This document shows, piece by piece, positions 7,069 through 14,167 of a DNA stretch of 16,888 nucleotides. Position 1 is the stretch's first letter, and the number at the start of each line of letters is the position of its first letter. This stretch comes from an uncultured Collinsella sp. Lineage in GTDB: Bacteria; Actinomycetota; Coriobacteriia; Coriobacteriales; Coriobacteriaceae. A program made the position numbers and the translations under genes. Where the stretch lies: assembly GCA_900547345.1 (NCBI GenBank), contig URGG01000036.1:1-16888 (forward strand). Direction: 5' to 3'. A model generated the notes under the pieces. It did not search any database and was not told the DNA's origin. It saw nothing but the letters and a program-made list of their open reading frames with translations.

Positions 7069-7851
7069 ATGGAACCGCGATTCTTTGACACGCATTGTCA
7101 TCTTGATTTGATGCTCAGCCCCGATGCTGCAGCCAGTGAGTCGGCGGCATTGGGTCTGGGGCTCTTTGACTGCGGCGTCAATCCACGCGACTTTTCGGCC
7201 GCTAACGAGCGCGCCCGTCGCCAACCAGGCATCATCGCCGGCATTGGGCTCCACCCCTGGTGGCTCGCCGACGGCCGCTGCGGTCCTGCCGAAGTCAATC
7301 TGCTTTGCGAAGTTGCTGCCCAAGAGCGCTACATCGGCGAGGTGGGACTCGACTTTTCCGCGCGCTTCGCCGGAAGCGAATTGCTTCAAATACAGGCATT
7401 TGACCGGCTCTGCGATGCGCTCGCGCAGCATCCTCTTGTCGGGCGTGTGATATCAATTCACGCCGTTCGTTCGGCAGGAGCCGTACTGGACGTCCTCGAA
7501 TCGAATGGACTGCTCATCCCAAACCCCGACTCCCCCGCTATCATCTTCCACTGGTTTAGCGGTACTTCGGACGAACTCGTCCGCGCGCGTAATGCGGGCT
7601 GTTATTTTTCCGTCAACGAACGCATGCTCGCGTCCAAACGAGGACGCGAATACGCACGACAAATTCCACTCGATCGTTTACTGCTCGAGACCGATGCACC
7701 AGCGGAGGCAAACACAGAAACAAGCGCGCAGTCGCTCATCAGATCGCTCGCAAGGACCTCGATGCGCATTGCCTCACTCAAAAACTGTGACGCAAAGCGC
7801 ATCGAGTCGATAGTTTTAACAAATGCGCGCTCTGTTTTTGACCTTCGCTAA
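7069..7851 (+). CDS. TatD-family metal-dependent hydrolase, 260 aa
   Basis: A TIM-barrel hydrolase of the TatD group (DNase/RNase-like, two metal ions). The expected motifs appear in order: DTHCHLD (7-13, metal ligands H9 and H11), GIGLHPWW (58-65), IGEVGLD (89-95, bridging E91), SIHAVRS (129-135, H131), FHWFSG (160-165, H161) and LLLETDAP (204-211, D209). It is cytoplasmic. The ATG at 7069 has AGGA about 9 nt upstream; an ATG at 7059 is out of frame. It probably shares a transcript with tcdA. The sequence from about 40 to 120 is divergent, so the exact substrate (DNA, RNA or D-aminoacyl-tRNA) is open. Confidence 0.9.
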   Translation: MEPRFFDTHCHLDLMLSPDAAASESAALGLGLFDCGVNPRDFSAANERARRQPGIIAGIGLHPWWLADGRCGPAEVNLLCEVAAQERYIGEVGLDFSARFAGSELLQIQAFDRLCDALAQHPLVGRVISIHAVRSAGAVLDVLESNGLLIPNPDSPAIIFHWFSGTSDELVRARNAGCYFSVNERMLASKRGREYARQIPLDRLLLETDAPAEANTETSAQSLIRSLARTSMRIASLKNCDAKRIESIVLTNARSVFDLR

Positions 7852-7856
7852 CCCCT

Positions 7857-7887
7857 GGTGTGCAAAAAATGCCAAATATGAGTACTG
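7857..7887 (+). repeat. 31-bp motif, copy downstream of tatD (left arm of inverted repeat)
   Basis: It starts GGTGTGCAAAAAATGCC and ends AATATGAGTACTG. It is the exact reverse complement of 8059-8089. It begins 5 nt after the tatD stop codon, reading in the same direction as tatD. Confidence 0.95.
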
Positions 7888-7995
7888 CTACCGGAATGGA
7901 TACATTTCTTTTAACTTTCCAACCGCCAGAATAATCCTCGATTGTCCGCTAATTAAAGCTTTTACAGTCATTCATCCTGCGTTTTCACAAATCTT

Positions 7996-8034
7996 AAACC
8001 CCTCCAGACGCTCAAATCACGTCTGAAGGGGTTG
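7996..8034. terminator. Intrinsic terminator between the convergent units
   Basis: AACCCC-T-C-CAGACG (7997-8010) pairs with CGTCTG-A-A-GGGGTT (8020-8033), with one C-A mismatch and a 9-nt loop. TTGATTTT follows on the plus strand. It can end the tcdA-tatD transcript and may also act on the opposite strand. Confidence 0.75.
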
Positions 8035-8044
8035 ATTTTGCTGC

Positions 8045-8057
8045 GACTAAATTAGTC
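8045..8057. repeat. 13-bp perfect palindrome beside the right arm
   Basis: GACTAAATTAGTC has 6-bp arms around a central A. It lies 1 nt from the 31-bp motif copy at 8059-8089. Role unknown; it could be part of the repeated unit or a protein site. Confidence 0.6.
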
Positions 8058-8058
8058 A

Positions 8059-8089
8059 CAGTACTCATATTTGGCATTTTTTGCACACC
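8059..8089 (-). repeat. 31-bp motif, copy downstream of frlD (right arm of inverted repeat)
   Basis: Read on the minus strand it is identical at all 31 positions to 7857-7887. It follows the hairpin behind the kinase gene, so relative to its gene it has the same orientation as the other copy. The two arms are separated by 171 bp. Confidence 0.95.
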
Positions 8090-8090
8090 G

Positions 8091-8124
8091 GGTCCCGAGG
8101 AGGCGCCTGCACCTCCCCGGGACC
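8091..8124 (-). terminator. Hairpin after the Amadori operon
   Basis: GGTCCCG-A-GGAGG (8091-8103) pairs with CCTCC-C-CGGGACC (8112-8124), with a single A-C mismatch. It starts 6 nt after the kinase stop on the minus strand. No T-run follows; the 31-bp motif comes next. It may be a terminator or a 3'-end stabilising hairpin. Confidence 0.65.
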
Positions 8125-8130
8125 GCTCGG

Positions 8131-8994
8131 CTATTCGACGATTGGTGCTCCGTGGCCCCAAGAACCTTCCATGCCGCACACGGTCGAGGCAAACCCGGCA
8201 GCAAAGTCGAGCGCGCGCTCGATGGCCTCGGCGCCATCTTCACCACGCTTGGCGGAATCGAGATAGCACATCAAAAACGAGGTAAGGAACGAGTCGCCCG
8301 CCCCCATGGTGTCCTTCATGTCCGTTACCGGTTTAGCCAGCTGGCGGTAATAACGATCGCCGTCGTAAGCAATGCAGCCCTCGGCGCCCGCCGTAGCCGA
8401 CACAAAACGCGGACCCAGGCCCTTCACCCATGCCAGACGCTCGCGAACCTCATCCTCACTCGCAGCATCCGCCGCACTAAAGAAAGCGAAATCGACGTAG
8501 GGCGCAATCTGCTCGTAGTACTCGTCGGTAGAGTCGTCCGAAAAGTCAAAAGAGACCGTGACGCCCGCAGCCTTCAACTTGGGCAGCTCGCGCTCGGTAA
8601 AGCAATAGTTGCCCGAATGAACCACATCGAACTGCTTCATGTACGAAAGGTCAAAGCGATCGAGGACATAGCGCGCATCGCCACGGATACCGCCCTCGTT
8701 GGAGCCAAGGAAGACACGGTCACCGTCAACGACGGTCACGCGAGCCGCTCCGTTCTCGCCAATCATCTGCTCGCACTTGTCAAGCTCGATACCCTCATCC
8801 TCGAGGCTTGCAATGACATGCTCGGCAGCGGCATCATTGCCAAAAATGCCCATGTATGCGGAGCGTGCGGCACCGCATTTCTTGGCATAAACGGCGAAGT
8901 TCACCGCATTGCCGCCGGGATACATGGTGTGGATATGCTCGTAGCGATCGACGACGTTGTCGCCAAATCCGAGCGCGTTAACGTTAAATGCCAT
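8131..8994 (-). CDS. frlD: PfkB-family sugar kinase, fructoselysine 6-kinase-like (FrlD), 287 aa
   Basis: Expected to phosphorylate the 6-OH of an Amadori amino acid (fructoselysine in E. coli) with ATP, in the cytoplasm. GDNVVDRY (11-18) and GGNAVNFAVYAKKCG (27-41) match the N-terminal substrate region of E. coli FrlD (GDNCVD, GGNAVNVAVY). DRVFLGSNEGG (92-102) and SFDFSDDS (148-155) are also FrlD-like. DTMGAGDSF (228-236) is the PfkB anion hole, with D234 as the catalytic base. It is longer than E. coli FrlD (261 aa), with extra residues at both ends. AAGGAG lies 10 nt before the ATG, and the gene begins 14 nt after the deglycase stop. It is the last gene of the operon. Fructosamine kinases for other amino acids (FraD-like) are the main alternative. 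Confidence 0.85.
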   Translation of the reverse strand: MAFNVNALGFGDNVVDRYEHIHTMYPGGNAVNFAVYAKKCGAARSAYMGIFGNDAAAEHVIASLEDEGIELDKCEQMIGENGAARVTVVDGDRVFLGSNEGGIRGDARYVLDRFDLSYMKQFDVVHSGNYCFTERELPKLKAAGVTVSFDFSDDSTDEYYEQIAPYVDFAFFSAADAASEDEVRERLAWVKGLGPRFVSATAGAEGCIAYDGDRYYRQLAKPVTDMKDTMGAGDSFLTSFLMCYLDSAKRGEDGAEAIERALDFAAGFASTVCGMEGSWGHGAPIVE

Positions 8995-9008
8995 GGCCTT
9001 TGCTCCTT

Positions 9009-9977
9009 CTAGTACTCGACAACACCCATATAGCGACGGAAATCGGGATCGTGATCAAACACCTTGCCGCGTGCAGCACGCAGCTCGCAGTTCATGGCGT
9101 AGAACAGCACCGGGTCCAGATAGGCACGGACGCTCGCCGGCACGGCTTCCATACCGTACTCCTTGGCATCGAGCACCATCAGCGTATCGGTATGCGTCTT
9201 AAGGAACGCCAGGGCGCGCTCGTCCATAGCACGGCACTCGCTGGAGCCCATCTGCAGGAAGTAAAAAACGCCATCCTGAGTAGCCTCGAAGGGGCCATGG
9301 AAGTACTCGGCAGAGTGGATGTAGCTGCAGTGCTGCCACTGCATCTCCATAAGAGAGCAGATAGCGAAACCGTAGGTCTGGCTAAAGTTGGGACCGCTGC
9401 CCAGAATATAGAAGAACTCGTGCTCCTGGCAAAGCTTGGCAAAACGATCGCCCAGCTCGGCATTTACCTTCTCACGTGCCGGGGGAAGAATCTTATCCAT
9501 CTCGGCGATACCGGCATACATATCGGCAAGATCGGCGTAGCCCTCCTGCTGATCGAGCAGCTCGGCCGCAAGCGACAGCGAAATGCCAGCGGGGACCTCG
9601 GCCTGCGGCACACCCTCGCCCCATGGGTAGACCCACGTGGTCCACTTGCCGGAGTCGATCTTGGATCCAGCGTTGTCGGTCTGGGCGATCACCGTAGCGC
9701 CGGCGGCAAGGGCAATCTCGCAGCCCTCGACGACCTCCGGGGTATTGCCACTGTGGCTGCAAGCGATGACCAGGGACTTCTCGCCCAGACGACGCGGACG
9801 CATAATGTCGAATTCACGCGCGGTATAGATATACGAAGTGAAGGTGGTTGCCTCGCGCTGCAGAAGCTCATGAGCCGGGATCAAATCGATCATGGAGCCA
9901 CCGCAAGCAATCCAGTAGACGCTGTCGAACTTGCCCTTCTCGGCAATTGCCTCTTTGATCAGATCGCGTGCGTTCAT
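9009..9977 (-). CDS. frlB: SIS-domain fructoselysine-6-phosphate deglycase-like protein (FrlB), 322 aa
   Basis: Expected to split a 6-phosphorylated Amadori product into glucose 6-phosphate and the free amino acid. Two SIS sugar-phosphate folds are visible: WIACGGSM (22-29) with SHSGNTPEVVEG (74-85), and FYILGSGPNFS (189-199). The signature SAEYFHGPFE (222-231) parallels SGEFRHGPLE of E. coli FrlB. Glu211 (LMEMQW) and His227 (HGP) are 16 residues apart, the spacing of the two catalytic residues reported for the related FraB (Glu214/His230, from memory). The C-terminus HDPDFRRYMGVVEY matches the end of E. coli FrlB. The start at 9977 has AAGGA upstream; an in-frame start at 10010 lacks one. 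It is followed at 14 nt by the kinase. A FraB-type enzyme for fructose-asparagine is the alternative. Confidence 0.85.
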   Translation of the reverse strand: MNARDLIKEAIAEKGKFDSVYWIACGGSMIDLIPAHELLQREATTFTSYIYTAREFDIMRPRRLGEKSLVIACSHSGNTPEVVEGCEIALAAGATVIAQTDNAGSKIDSGKWTTWVYPWGEGVPQAEVPAGISLSLAAELLDQQEGYADLADMYAGIAEMDKILPPAREKVNAELGDRFAKLCQEHEFFYILGSGPNFSQTYGFAICSLMEMQWQHCSYIHSAEYFHGPFEATQDGVFYFLQMGSSECRAMDERALAFLKTHTDTLMVLDAKEYGMEAVPASVRAYLDPVLFYAMNCELRAARGKVFDHDPDFRRYMGVVEY

Positions 9978-9998
9978 ATCCAGTTCCTTTCTTGTTTG

Positions 9999-10029
9999 GG
10001 CCGCAATCAATGACGTTGGTTGCGTGGCC
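9999..10029 (-). other. Hairpin in the frlC-frlB gap
   Basis: GGCCGCAA (9999-10006) and TTGC-GT-GGCC (10020-10029) pair with a 2-nt bulge and a 13-nt loop. It fills the only sizeable gap (62 nt) inside the operon and could be an mRNA processing or stabilising structure. Confidence 0.4.
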
Positions 10030-10039
10030 GATAGTTGTT

Positions 10040-10891
10040 TTAGTCAATCAGATATTTCTCGAATGCGGCCATGTTCTTGGCATCAGCCGCCGCCGGGTCA
10101 TCGTAGTAACGGCCGTCCGTAATTTCCTGGCCCAGCATGCCGTCGAAACCATGGACGTTGAGTGTGGCAACGAAGGCGTCCATATCGTGCTTGCCATCGC
10201 CCCACACCAGATGGCCATACGGGTCACCGTCGATAAAGTGCATCTCGTGAATTGCCCCATCACCAAAGGTGGCAAACCAGTCCTCGAGCGTCTCGCCAGC
10301 AACGCCCATCGCGGTTGTATCAACCATGGGCTGTAAATACGGGCTCGCGACCTCGTCAATCATGCGCTTCGCATCGGAAACCGTCGTCACAAGGTTGCTC
10401 TCCTCGGGACGCAGGCTTTCCATCGTAAGCACCAGACCGTGCTCGCCGGCATACTCCGCCAGAATGGACAAGTGCTCGCGGCTGCGCTTCCAGGCTTCCT
10501 CGCGGTCCTCGTCCCAGTCGCCCCAGCCCGAGTTGACGGACATACGGTCGCACCCAAGTACCTCGGCAAGCTCAATGCCGTGCTTAAAGTACGCCAGGCT
10601 GCGCTGTTCATGCAGCGGCTTGCGTGCGCAGTACTGCCAAGGATAGACAACATTCTCGGGGCACAGAGTACGATACCTAAGCCCACGGTCTGCAGCCTTT
10701 TTCGCCAGGACCTCAGCCTCAAAGTAGCCCGTATGGTCGAGCGTCACATGCGGCTCTGCGCACCACAGCTCAATGGACTCAAAGCCCAAACGCTGCTGCA
10801 CATCAAGGAAGTAATCGAGCGACCACATGATGTAGTGGATATTCATGCCCGCAATCTGTTCGCGGCGCAGCGTCGGCTTGGATTCAGACAT
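10040..10891 (-). CDS. frlC: Sugar-phosphate-isomerase-type TIM barrel, fructoselysine 3-epimerase-like (FrlC), 283 aa
   Basis: An AP-endonuclease-2-fold epimerase. In E. coli FrlC interconverts psicoselysine and fructoselysine, letting the C3 epimer enter the pathway. The four metal ligands expected in this family can be placed: E158 (TMESLRPEESNLV), D191 (PMVDTTAM), H218 (HEMHFIDGD) and E256 (GQEIT). RPEESNLV parallels TPYESNVV of E. coli FrlC. GFESIELWCAEPHV (36-49) is the family's first barrel strand and loop. AAGGAGG lies inside the end of the upstream amidohydrolase gene, and the ATG is 1 nt after that gene's stop, so the two are coupled. Other sugar 3-epimerases share this fold; the neighbours decide the call. 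Confidence 0.8.
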   Translation of the reverse strand: MSESKPTLRREQIAGMNIHYIMWSLDYFLDVQQRLGFESIELWCAEPHVTLDHTGYFEAEVLAKKAADRGLRYRTLCPENVVYPWQYCARKPLHEQRSLAYFKHGIELAEVLGCDRMSVNSGWGDWDEDREEAWKRSREHLSILAEYAGEHGLVLTMESLRPEESNLVTTVSDAKRMIDEVASPYLQPMVDTTAMGVAGETLEDWFATFGDGAIHEMHFIDGDPYGHLVWGDGKHDMDAFVATLNVHGFDGMLGQEITDGRYYDDPAAADAKNMAAFEKYLID

Positions 10892-10892
10892 C

Positions 10893-12476
10893 TTATGCCT
10901 CCTTATTTCGATCGAACACGATTTGTCCGTCCGACATCGTCATATCAACCGCAAGATCGCGTGCGTCGCGATAATCGAGGTCAAACACATCCCGATCGAG
11001 CACGCAGATATCGGCAAGCTTGCCGACCTCGAGCGTACCCAGCTCATCTTCGCGCATCAGATCGTACGCGCCCCCGGCAGTCCAAGCGCGCAAGAGCTCG
11101 ACAAGCGTCAGCGTGTTGACCTCATTCACGGGCAGTCCGTCGGCGAAGAATCCGCCGCACGCGCTGTAGATTGACTCGCCCAGGCTCGGAATCAACAGCG
11201 GCAAATCCGTTCCACAGCACACCGTGCATCCGGAATCTTCCATGCCGCGGCGATTCCAGCTGTGCAAAAGTCGCGTCTCGCCAATTTGTCGACGCATCAT
11301 CGACAGGCAATCCTCGCGCCGGCCCAGCGTCAGAATCTGCGGATAGACCTCGCAAATTCCACCTAACTTGCCAAACTCGACAAGATCGGTCGGGTCAGAG
11401 TTCTCGAGATCGGTAATCGCATGGCGGCGAAGCATCCGTCCATGCTCGTCTCGAGGCAGCGAGGCATAGAGCGCCACGGTGCGACGAACGGCGCCATCAC
11501 CCTGGCAATGCAAGGAATATCGGAAGCCGTCAGCATCAATTGCACGCAGCTCGCTTTCAATCAGATCCCACTCTGGCTCCTCGACGACCGTCTTGCCGGC
11601 AGCGCCCGCATCGGCCGTATCCTCATAGGGGTCAATCATCTCGGCAAGCCCCGCCCATACGCCGCGATCGGTCATACGGTTGAAGCCAGAAAAACGAACG
11701 AACGGTCCCCGGAAGCGCTCTCGTGCCTCGCGAGCATATGCCAGATTTGCACCAGCGCCCACCGGCTGCGACATCATAGAGACGCGAACCGTCAGCTCGC
11801 CAGATTCCTCACGGCGAGCCATTTCGTCGGCAAAGCCGTAGTAGTCATCAAACGCCATCTCCTTGATGGCGGTAACGCCGCGCTCGTTAAGCATGCTCAT
11901 GTAGTCCGAATACCCCGCGCGCACCTCGGGCAACGCGAGGAAATCGCTCATCATGCGCCAGATCTTCTCGGCATAGCACGCCTGCGGTGTAAAACCGTAT
12001 CGCGCACTGGCGGCAGCATTGAGAACGCAGGTCTCCGCGCCCGGTGTAAAGCAGACGACAGGGATATCACCAAAAAACTCGTCAAACACAGCTGCCGTAT
12101 TTGCGTTCTCGGCATCCGATGCCAACGTTTCGGATAGGTTGTGGCCAAAAGCCGCCGCGCAATCCGGATGATCTTCTTTCCATGCACGCAAGAGCGACAC
12201 GGCCTCTTTGGCATCATCGATGCCGGACAGATCAGACCCCAACGTCCGCAGCGCCCAGCCTGTATAGAAGGTATGTACATCGATCAGACCAGGCATGACG
12301 GTGCGGTCGCCCAGATCAACTACCTCGTCCGCCTGGGTCAAATACGAAGCCACCTCACACTTGGTGCCAACCGCCTCAATTCGATTGCCACGGACCGCTA
12401 CGAAACCTTCAAACGGCAGGTCCCCCGTACCGGTAAAGACGCTCTTAGACGTCAGGACCGTTAAACGATCAGACAT
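10893..12476 (-). CDS. Divergent amidohydrolase (YtcJ/AepA-like, Amidohydro_3), 527 aa
   Basis: The family hydrolyses C-N (amide-like) bonds with a metal in a TIM barrel. Recognisable parts are the small beta domain at the start (FVAVRGNRIEAVG, 26-38), VMPGLIDVH (61-69), SLHCQGDGAVRRTV (321-334), RRHAITDLENSDP (350-362), CCGTDLPLLIPSLGES (420-435) and the closing GTLEVGKLADICVLDRDV (480-497). It is odd at the active site. The usual HxH after PGxID reads HTF (68-70), and the stretch that normally holds the carbamylated Lys (VKxxxDG) reads FVRFSGFNRMTDRG, with Arg in that place. H323, H352 and D424 are kept. There is no signal peptide. The ATG at 12476 follows AGGTGG; a GTG at 12485 is possible. 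It sits between transporter and epimerase and may trim an acyl, peptide or amide group from the imported Amadori compound, but its substrate is unknown. Confidence 0.8.
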   Translation of the reverse strand: MSDRLTVLTSKSVFTGTGDLPFEGFVAVRGNRIEAVGTKCEVASYLTQADEVVDLGDRTVMPGLIDVHTFYTGWALRTLGSDLSGIDDAKEAVSLLRAWKEDHPDCAAAFGHNLSETLASDAENANTAAVFDEFFGDIPVVCFTPGAETCVLNAAASARYGFTPQACYAEKIWRMMSDFLALPEVRAGYSDYMSMLNERGVTAIKEMAFDDYYGFADEMARREESGELTVRVSMMSQPVGAGANLAYAREARERFRGPFVRFSGFNRMTDRGVWAGLAEMIDPYEDTADAGAAGKTVVEEPEWDLIESELRAIDADGFRYSLHCQGDGAVRRTVALYASLPRDEHGRMLRRHAITDLENSDPTDLVEFGKLGGICEVYPQILTLGRREDCLSMMRRQIGETRLLHSWNRRGMEDSGCTVCCGTDLPLLIPSLGESIYSACGGFFADGLPVNEVNTLTLVELLRAWTAGGAYDLMREDELGTLEVGKLADICVLDRDVFDLDYRDARDLAVDMTMSDGQIVFDRNKEA

Positions 12477-12485
12477 CACAACCAC

Positions 12486-13949
12486 CTACACCGGAAGCAT
12501 GCCAGAGATTGCCGTTACGATCAGGCCAAAGACGACCATAAAAATGAAGAACTTCCAAATGGTCTTCCACCATTGACCAAACGAGATCTTTGCCACGGCA
12601 AGACCGGCAACCGTCATGCCCGCCACGGGACTGATGGTGTTGATGGTCTGATTAGCAAACTGGAGCGCGGTAACGGCGGCTTCGGGATTGAGGCCCATAA
12701 GCTCGGTCAGCGGACCCATGACGGGCATGGTGAGCGCCGCAAGTCCAGAGCTCGAGGGAACCAGCAAAGAGAGCAGGCCAAGGACGATATACATAAACGT
12801 GGTGTAGACGGCGGCAGGTGCACCGGCCAGTGCAGTAGCGAGCGCCTGGAGGATGGTGTCGATGATCATGCCACCCTCTGCAATGACCAAGATGCCGCGA
12901 GCGATGCCGATGACGATGGCGGCGTACGCAAAGTCGGCAATGCCTTTAACGAACTCCTCGGCGATCGTCTGCTGGTCAAGGCCGCCCAGGATACCGGCAA
13001 GCAAGCCCATACCAAGGAACACGGCGGAAATCTCATTCATGTACCAGCCCTGGGTAACAAGACCCCAGACGATAATGCCCATACCGCAGGCAAAATCGAT
13101 AAGCACGAGCTTCTGACGGGTAGTGAACTCTTCCTCGATGGAGGCATCGGTCACGGAAAACTCAACACGCTTGAGCTTGTCGTCCTCGTACGTAATGGAC
13201 GACTCGGGGTTTTTCTTGACACGCATGGCATAGCGCATGGCCCACGCGATACCGACGGCAGTGAAGATGACCCAAGAAACGGCGCGCAGCCACAGCTGAG
13301 GATTGCCCTCGATACCAATGATGCCTTGGGCGATCAAAACATTAAACGGGTCGATGGTCGAAGCACAATATCCCAGGTTAGGACCAAGGAAGCAGATGAT
13401 AAACGCCGTCATCGAGTCATACCCGATACCCATCATGATGGGAATGAAGATGGCATAGAACGGCAGGGCTTCCTCAGACATACCAAACGTAGTGCCGCAA
13501 ATGGACAGCAACGTCATCGTGATGGGAATGATGAGGATGTCCTTGTTCTTGAGCTTTTTAATCACACGGCTCATGCCGGCATTCAAAGCGTTGGTCTTGG
13601 TGATGACTGCGAACGATCCGCCAATCAATAAGACGAACGCAACGACGTCGGCAGCCTCCTGGATGCCCTTAGTAGGCGCTTGCAGGACCGCAAAGATATC
13701 CTGGCCCAGATTGATGGTCTCGCCGGTCTCGGAATCGGTGTAGTTCTTATCGACCTGTTCATAGGTTCCAGCAACGGCGACTTCACGCTCGCCCGCCGCT
13801 GTCGAAATCGTCTTGCGCTGATACTGACCAGAGGGAACGATCCAAGTCAGGACCGCAAAGACAACGATCAGCAAGAACATGATCGTATAGACATGCGGTA
13901 ATTTGAACTTAAAACGTCTGTTTGTCTTCTTCGCCTTCGTATCTGACAT
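12486..13949 (-). CDS. YfcC-family transporter, 487 aa, probable importer of the operon's substrate
   Basis: A polytopic membrane protein with roughly 12 hydrophobic spans, the first VYTIMFLLIVVFAVLTWIVP. Family hallmarks are GMSEEALPFYAIFIPIM, GYDSMTAF, a GxxxGYxASTIDPFN segment in the first half, and LVPSSSGLAALTMPVMGPL with FANQTINTISPVAGM in the second half. YfcC proteins belong to the IT superfamily and are often annotated as basic amino acid or short-chain acid carriers. E. coli frl uses the unrelated APC-type FrlA, and Salmonella fra a DcuC-type carrier, so this is a different solution. The start at 13949 is fixed by GGAGG 6 nt upstream; the frame stays open to 14144 but without a ribosome site. 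It is the first gene of the five-gene operon; the amidohydrolase start is 9 nt after its stop. Confidence 0.9.
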   Translation of the reverse strand: MSDTKAKKTNRRFKFKLPHVYTIMFLLIVVFAVLTWIVPSGQYQRKTISTAAGEREVAVAGTYEQVDKNYTDSETGETINLGQDIFAVLQAPTKGIQEAADVVAFVLLIGGSFAVITKTNALNAGMSRVIKKLKNKDILIIPITMTLLSICGTTFGMSEEALPFYAIFIPIMMGIGYDSMTAFIICFLGPNLGYCASTIDPFNVLIAQGIIGIEGNPQLWLRAVSWVIFTAVGIAWAMRYAMRVKKNPESSITYEDDKLKRVEFSVTDASIEEEFTTRQKLVLIDFACGMGIIVWGLVTQGWYMNEISAVFLGMGLLAGILGGLDQQTIAEEFVKGIADFAYAAIVIGIARGILVIAEGGMIIDTILQALATALAGAPAAVYTTFMYIVLGLLSLLVPSSSGLAALTMPVMGPLTELMGLNPEAAVTALQFANQTINTISPVAGMTVAGLAVAKISFGQWWKTIWKFFIFMVVFGLIVTAISGMLPV

Positions 13950-14010
13950 AGATACCTCCAAAGAACTCGAGACTGCATCACATCTCGCTTCAACGCCTGC
14001 GCAAGGCAAA

Positions 14011-14115
14011 CGTTCTATGACGTTCCATAGATTACCAGCAGCTTTTCCCATCATCAAGATAATTTCAAACTGATTGCCGCGACGCGGTTGAACGGTTGCG
14101 TTCGCGCCGTGAACG
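14011..14115. promoter_or_regulatory. Array of five CGTTC/GAACG half-sites, possible regulator operators
   Basis: CGTTC occurs at 14011-14015, 14021-14025 and 14099-14103, and GAACG at 14090-14094 and 14111-14115. The first pair are tandem with a 10-bp period. The last three form inverted pairs, and TGAACGGT is repeated exactly 21 bp apart (14089-14096, 14110-14117). Helical phasing near 10 bp suggests protein binding, perhaps by the GntR-type regulator encoded upstream. Confidence 0.4.
14029..14057 (-). promoter_or_regulatory. Possible promoter of the five-gene Amadori operon
   Basis: On the minus strand TTGATG (14052-14057), 17 bp, then TAATCT (14029-14034) preceded by TGG as an extended -10. 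The -10 matches only 3 of 6. It lies about 80 nt before the transporter start, flanked by the CGTTC half-sites. Confidence 0.4.
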
Positions 14116-14117
14116 GT

Positions 14118-14157
14118 ATGGAAACGCCCGGTGAGATAATCCACCGGGCGTTTCCAT
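14118..14157 (-). terminator. Strong hairpin terminator behind the GntR regulator gene
   Basis: Bases 14118-14133 and 14142-14157 are perfect 16-nt complements (ATGGAAACGCCCGGTG and partner) around an 8-nt loop, 10 nt after the regulator stop. No long T-run follows. It separates the regulator from the transporter operon. Confidence 0.8.
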
Positions 14158-14167
14158 TCGCAATGTC

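Noticed and set aside
7823..8026. A 67-codon plus-strand frame crossing the left 31-bp motif (reads CAKNAKYEYC there)
   Set aside because: It starts inside tatD in another frame, has no ribosome site and runs through the terminator region. The minus-strand frame at 8052-8246 shows the same peptide only because the motif is repeated.
7857..8089. Invertible promoter switch
   Set aside because: Not taken as the main reading: the segment lies between two convergent gene ends, holds a terminator, and I see no promoter in it or an invertase gene nearby. It is kept only as a test in the findings.
7857..8089. Insertion sequence or CRISPR array
   Set aside because: Only two copies in inverted orientation, a 171-bp spacer, no transposase and no target-site duplication in the flanks.
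8071..10013. Long plus-strand open frames opposite frlD and frlB (8071-9012 and 8988-10013)
   Set aside because: They are antisense to conserved enzymes, have no ribosome site, and the first starts inside the 31-bp motif.
12573..13631. A 352-codon plus-strand frame
   Set aside because: It is antisense to the YfcC transporter; the Asp/Gly/His-rich translation has no recognisable domain.
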